Positions 62,788 through 64,000 of a stretch of DNA of 64,000 bases are shown here, piece by piece. Each line of letters starts with the position of its first letter. The stretch's first letter is position 1. The notes under the pieces are model-generated. The model saw nothing but the letters and a program-made list of their open reading frames with translations, ran no database searches and had not been told where the DNA came from. This DNA is from Actinomyces weissii (GTDB taxonomy: Bacteria; Actinomycetota; Actinomycetes; Actinomycetales; Actinomycetaceae), in assembly GCF_016598775.1 (NCBI RefSeq), contig NZ_CP066802.1, positions 1,364,001-1,428,000 of the forward strand. Reading direction: 5' to 3'. Made by a program: the position numbers and the translations under genes.

Positions 62788-63852
62788 CTAGACGTCCATG
62801 CCGTAGAGGATGGTGCCGCGCATCGGCTGGTAGCCGAGGGCCTCGTACAGGTCAGCCGCGCCCGTGGGGTTGTCAGAGTCCACCCCGGCGGCCGCGTAGT
62901 CCATGCCGTCCGCCGCGTAGGCGCGCATGGCCGCCGCCAGCAGCGCCCGGCCTACGTCCCGGCCCCGGTAGTCCGCCAGGACCCCCAGCATGTCGGTGTA
63001 ACCCTCCCGCCAGCCCAGCGCCTCCCAGTCCTGCTCGAAACGCGCCGAGCGCAGGTACCCGGCCACGCGCGCCCGGTCACCGGACCGGTCCATCACCACG
63101 AAGCACCAGGCGGGCTCCACGTGGGTACGCCCCGCCGCCCACTCCTCGGGGCTGAGCCGCAGCGCCCGGCCAGCCTCCCCCAGGGACTCCAGGGTGGCCG
63201 CGTTGTGGGCGCGCAGCACGGCGTCGTCGATCTCCGGCGTCCACGGCTCTACAGACAGGAATGCCCCCAGCTCCACCTGCGGCACCTCCAGGGACAGGGG
63301 ACGCCGCAGCTCCTGGTACCAGCGCAGCGGGCGCAGCCCCATGGCCTCCAGGTGGCTCTTCATGCGCTCGTCGTCGGCCAGCACGGTGGTGACGACGTGC
63401 CCCGGCCCGGGCTCCCCCGCTCCCCCGGCCCGGGCGGCCCGCTCCAGGCCGATCAGGTGGCGGGCCCGCTCCGCCTGCCAGCGCAGCAGCGCCCGCCCGA
63501 TCCCCCGGTCCCGCCAGGACGGGTCCACCACACCGGTCATGGAGGCGTACACCTCCTCCCCAGGGCGCAGCCGTACCAGACCGAAGCCACGCATGACGCC
63601 CTGCGCGTCCCACCCGGCGACGCCCGCGTAGCTGGGGTCCATGAAGTACTCGGCGGTCTCCGCCTCGCTGGTGCGGTACGGGGGGTTGTCCACCGCCTCG
63701 GCCCGGGCGATCAGCGCCGCCAGCTCGGGGTTGTCCTGCGCGGACAGGGGCTGCCAACGCAGGATGCTGGGCATGGTGGAGCGCGGGGTGGAGCGCAGCA
63801 GGGACCACAGCCCGGTCCCCGCGTGGTGCTCAGTGCCGTAGACCGGGGCCAT
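62788..63852 (-). CDS. double-GNAT acetyltransferase
   Basis: A 354-residue protein with two GNAT domains. The N-terminal half has VDPSWRDRGIGRALLRWQAERA (acetyl-CoA loop R/Q-x-x-G-x-G/A form). The C-terminal half has LGVLADYRGRDVGRALLAAAMRAYA and ends with ALGYQPMRGTILYGMDV. The layout resembles mycothiol-synthase-like tandem GNATs, but I cannot say whether it is MshD. The ATG at 63852 shares a base with the TGA of the upstream subunit-B gene (TGATG), so translation is coupled. Confidence 0.85.
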   Translation of the reverse strand: MAPVYGTEHHAGTGLWSLLRSTPRSTMPSILRWQPLSAQDNPELAALIARAEAVDNPPYRTSEAETAEYFMDPSYAGVAGWDAQGVMRGFGLVRLRPGEEVYASMTGVVDPSWRDRGIGRALLRWQAERARHLIGLERAARAGGAGEPGPGHVVTTVLADDERMKSHLEAMGLRPLRWYQELRRPLSLEVPQVELGAFLSVEPWTPEIDDAVLRAHNAATLESLGEAGRALRLSPEEWAAGRTHVEPAWCFVVMDRSGDRARVAGYLRSARFEQDWEALGWREGYTDMLGVLADYRGRDVGRALLAAAMRAYAADGMDYAAAGVDSDNPTGAADLYEALGYQPMRGTILYGMDV

Positions 63853-64000
63853 CAGGCGTCGATCCGTTCGCGGTCCACCTGCTCCGCACCCTGCACGATG
63901 AAGGCCCGGCGGGGCTCCACGGCGGAGCCCATCAGCAGCTCGAAGACGTTCTCGGCCTCGGCGAGCCGGGCCTCGTCGGCCAGGGTGATCCGCCGCAGGG
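63852..64000 (-). CDS. parE: DNA topoisomerase IV subunit B (ParE-like), 3' end only
   Basis: Only the last about 48 codons lie in the window. The gene continues past 64000. The translated end contains ADEARLAEAENVFELLMG, then AVEPRRAFIVQ, the typical C-terminus of GyrB/ParE proteins. A separate subunit-A gene lies at 59571-62129, on the opposite strand and convergent, so the two subunits are not in one operon. Confidence 0.85.
   Translation of the reverse strand, partial: LRRITLADEARLAEAENVFELLMGSAVEPRRAFIVQGAEQVDRERIDA

Overview
The window is high-GC DNA (roughly 70% G+C by eye) with dense, often overlapping genes. It carries a Pup-ligase/depupylase/ARC cluster, a SepH septation gene, DUF3159/DUF3710/DUF4193 genes, a split ImuA-ImuB/DnaE2 mutasome with actinobacterial LexA boxes, and paired topoisomerase IV genes. 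This points to an actinobacterium. A Pup locus without proteasome genes, type I-E-style CRISPR repeats and topoisomerase IV would fit Actinomyces or a relative (family Actinomycetaceae). That genus call is inference.

Layout. 1-2.6 kb: hisF and hisI on the minus strand with two small membrane-protein genes between them. 2.7-3.5 kb: a P-loop kinase-like gene. 3.5-13.4 kb: a minus-strand series of site-2 protease, polysaccharide deacetylase, tRNA m1A58 methyltransferase, ARC ATPase, Dop, Pup, PafA and a membrane-anchored FKBP protein. No 20S proteasome genes are present and ARC lacks the usual proteasome-docking tail. 13.5-14.2 kb: a 12-repeat CRISPR array with no cas genes nearby. 14.4-16.4 kb: a RecB-like nuclease and an aldo/keto reductase. 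16.5-20.3 kb: an organophosphate transporter with an inositol monophosphatase, then a convergent LacI-type regulator and a small hyperacidic protein. 20.4-26.3 kb: a FAD oxidoreductase, an M3 peptidase, a GNAT-pyrophosphohydrolase fusion, tRNA-Leu and a sugar-phosphate mutarotase. 26.4-28.5 kb: a HAD phosphatase fused to an AI-2E-type membrane protein. 28.7-40.3 kb: dnaE2, an amino-acid permease, a lipoprotein deacetylase, a SatD pair, a PAP2 phosphatase, and imuB and imuA. 40.5-45 kb: a YbhB protein, an SDR, TrmL, a second MFS transporter and a PI-PLC-like enzyme. 45-57 kb: aconitase, a TRAM methyltransferase, a frameshifted APC permease, two TrkA proteins, a DUF block and SepH, in an order known from other actinobacteria. 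57-64 kb: an alkaline-phosphatase-family enzyme, a DUF5998-type protein, topoisomerase IV subunit A, a non-coding island bounded by inverted repeats, a double GNAT, and the 3' end of topoisomerase IV subunit B.

The strongest candidate for something new is a proposed inositol-phosphate scavenging regulon. Two transporter operons 26 kb apart share the operator core CAAACGTTTG. One pairs an organophosphate antiporter with an inositol monophosphatase. The other pairs an MFS transporter with a PI-PLC-like enzyme. A LacI-family regulator lies beside the first. Other notable items are the HAD/AI-2E fusion, the GNAT/MazG-like fusion, a 62-bp perfect palindrome whose sequence recurs at an inverted-repeat-bounded island 44 kb away, a cluster of CTTGTA/TACAAG motifs at satD, and a GT-repeat frameshift in the APC permease.
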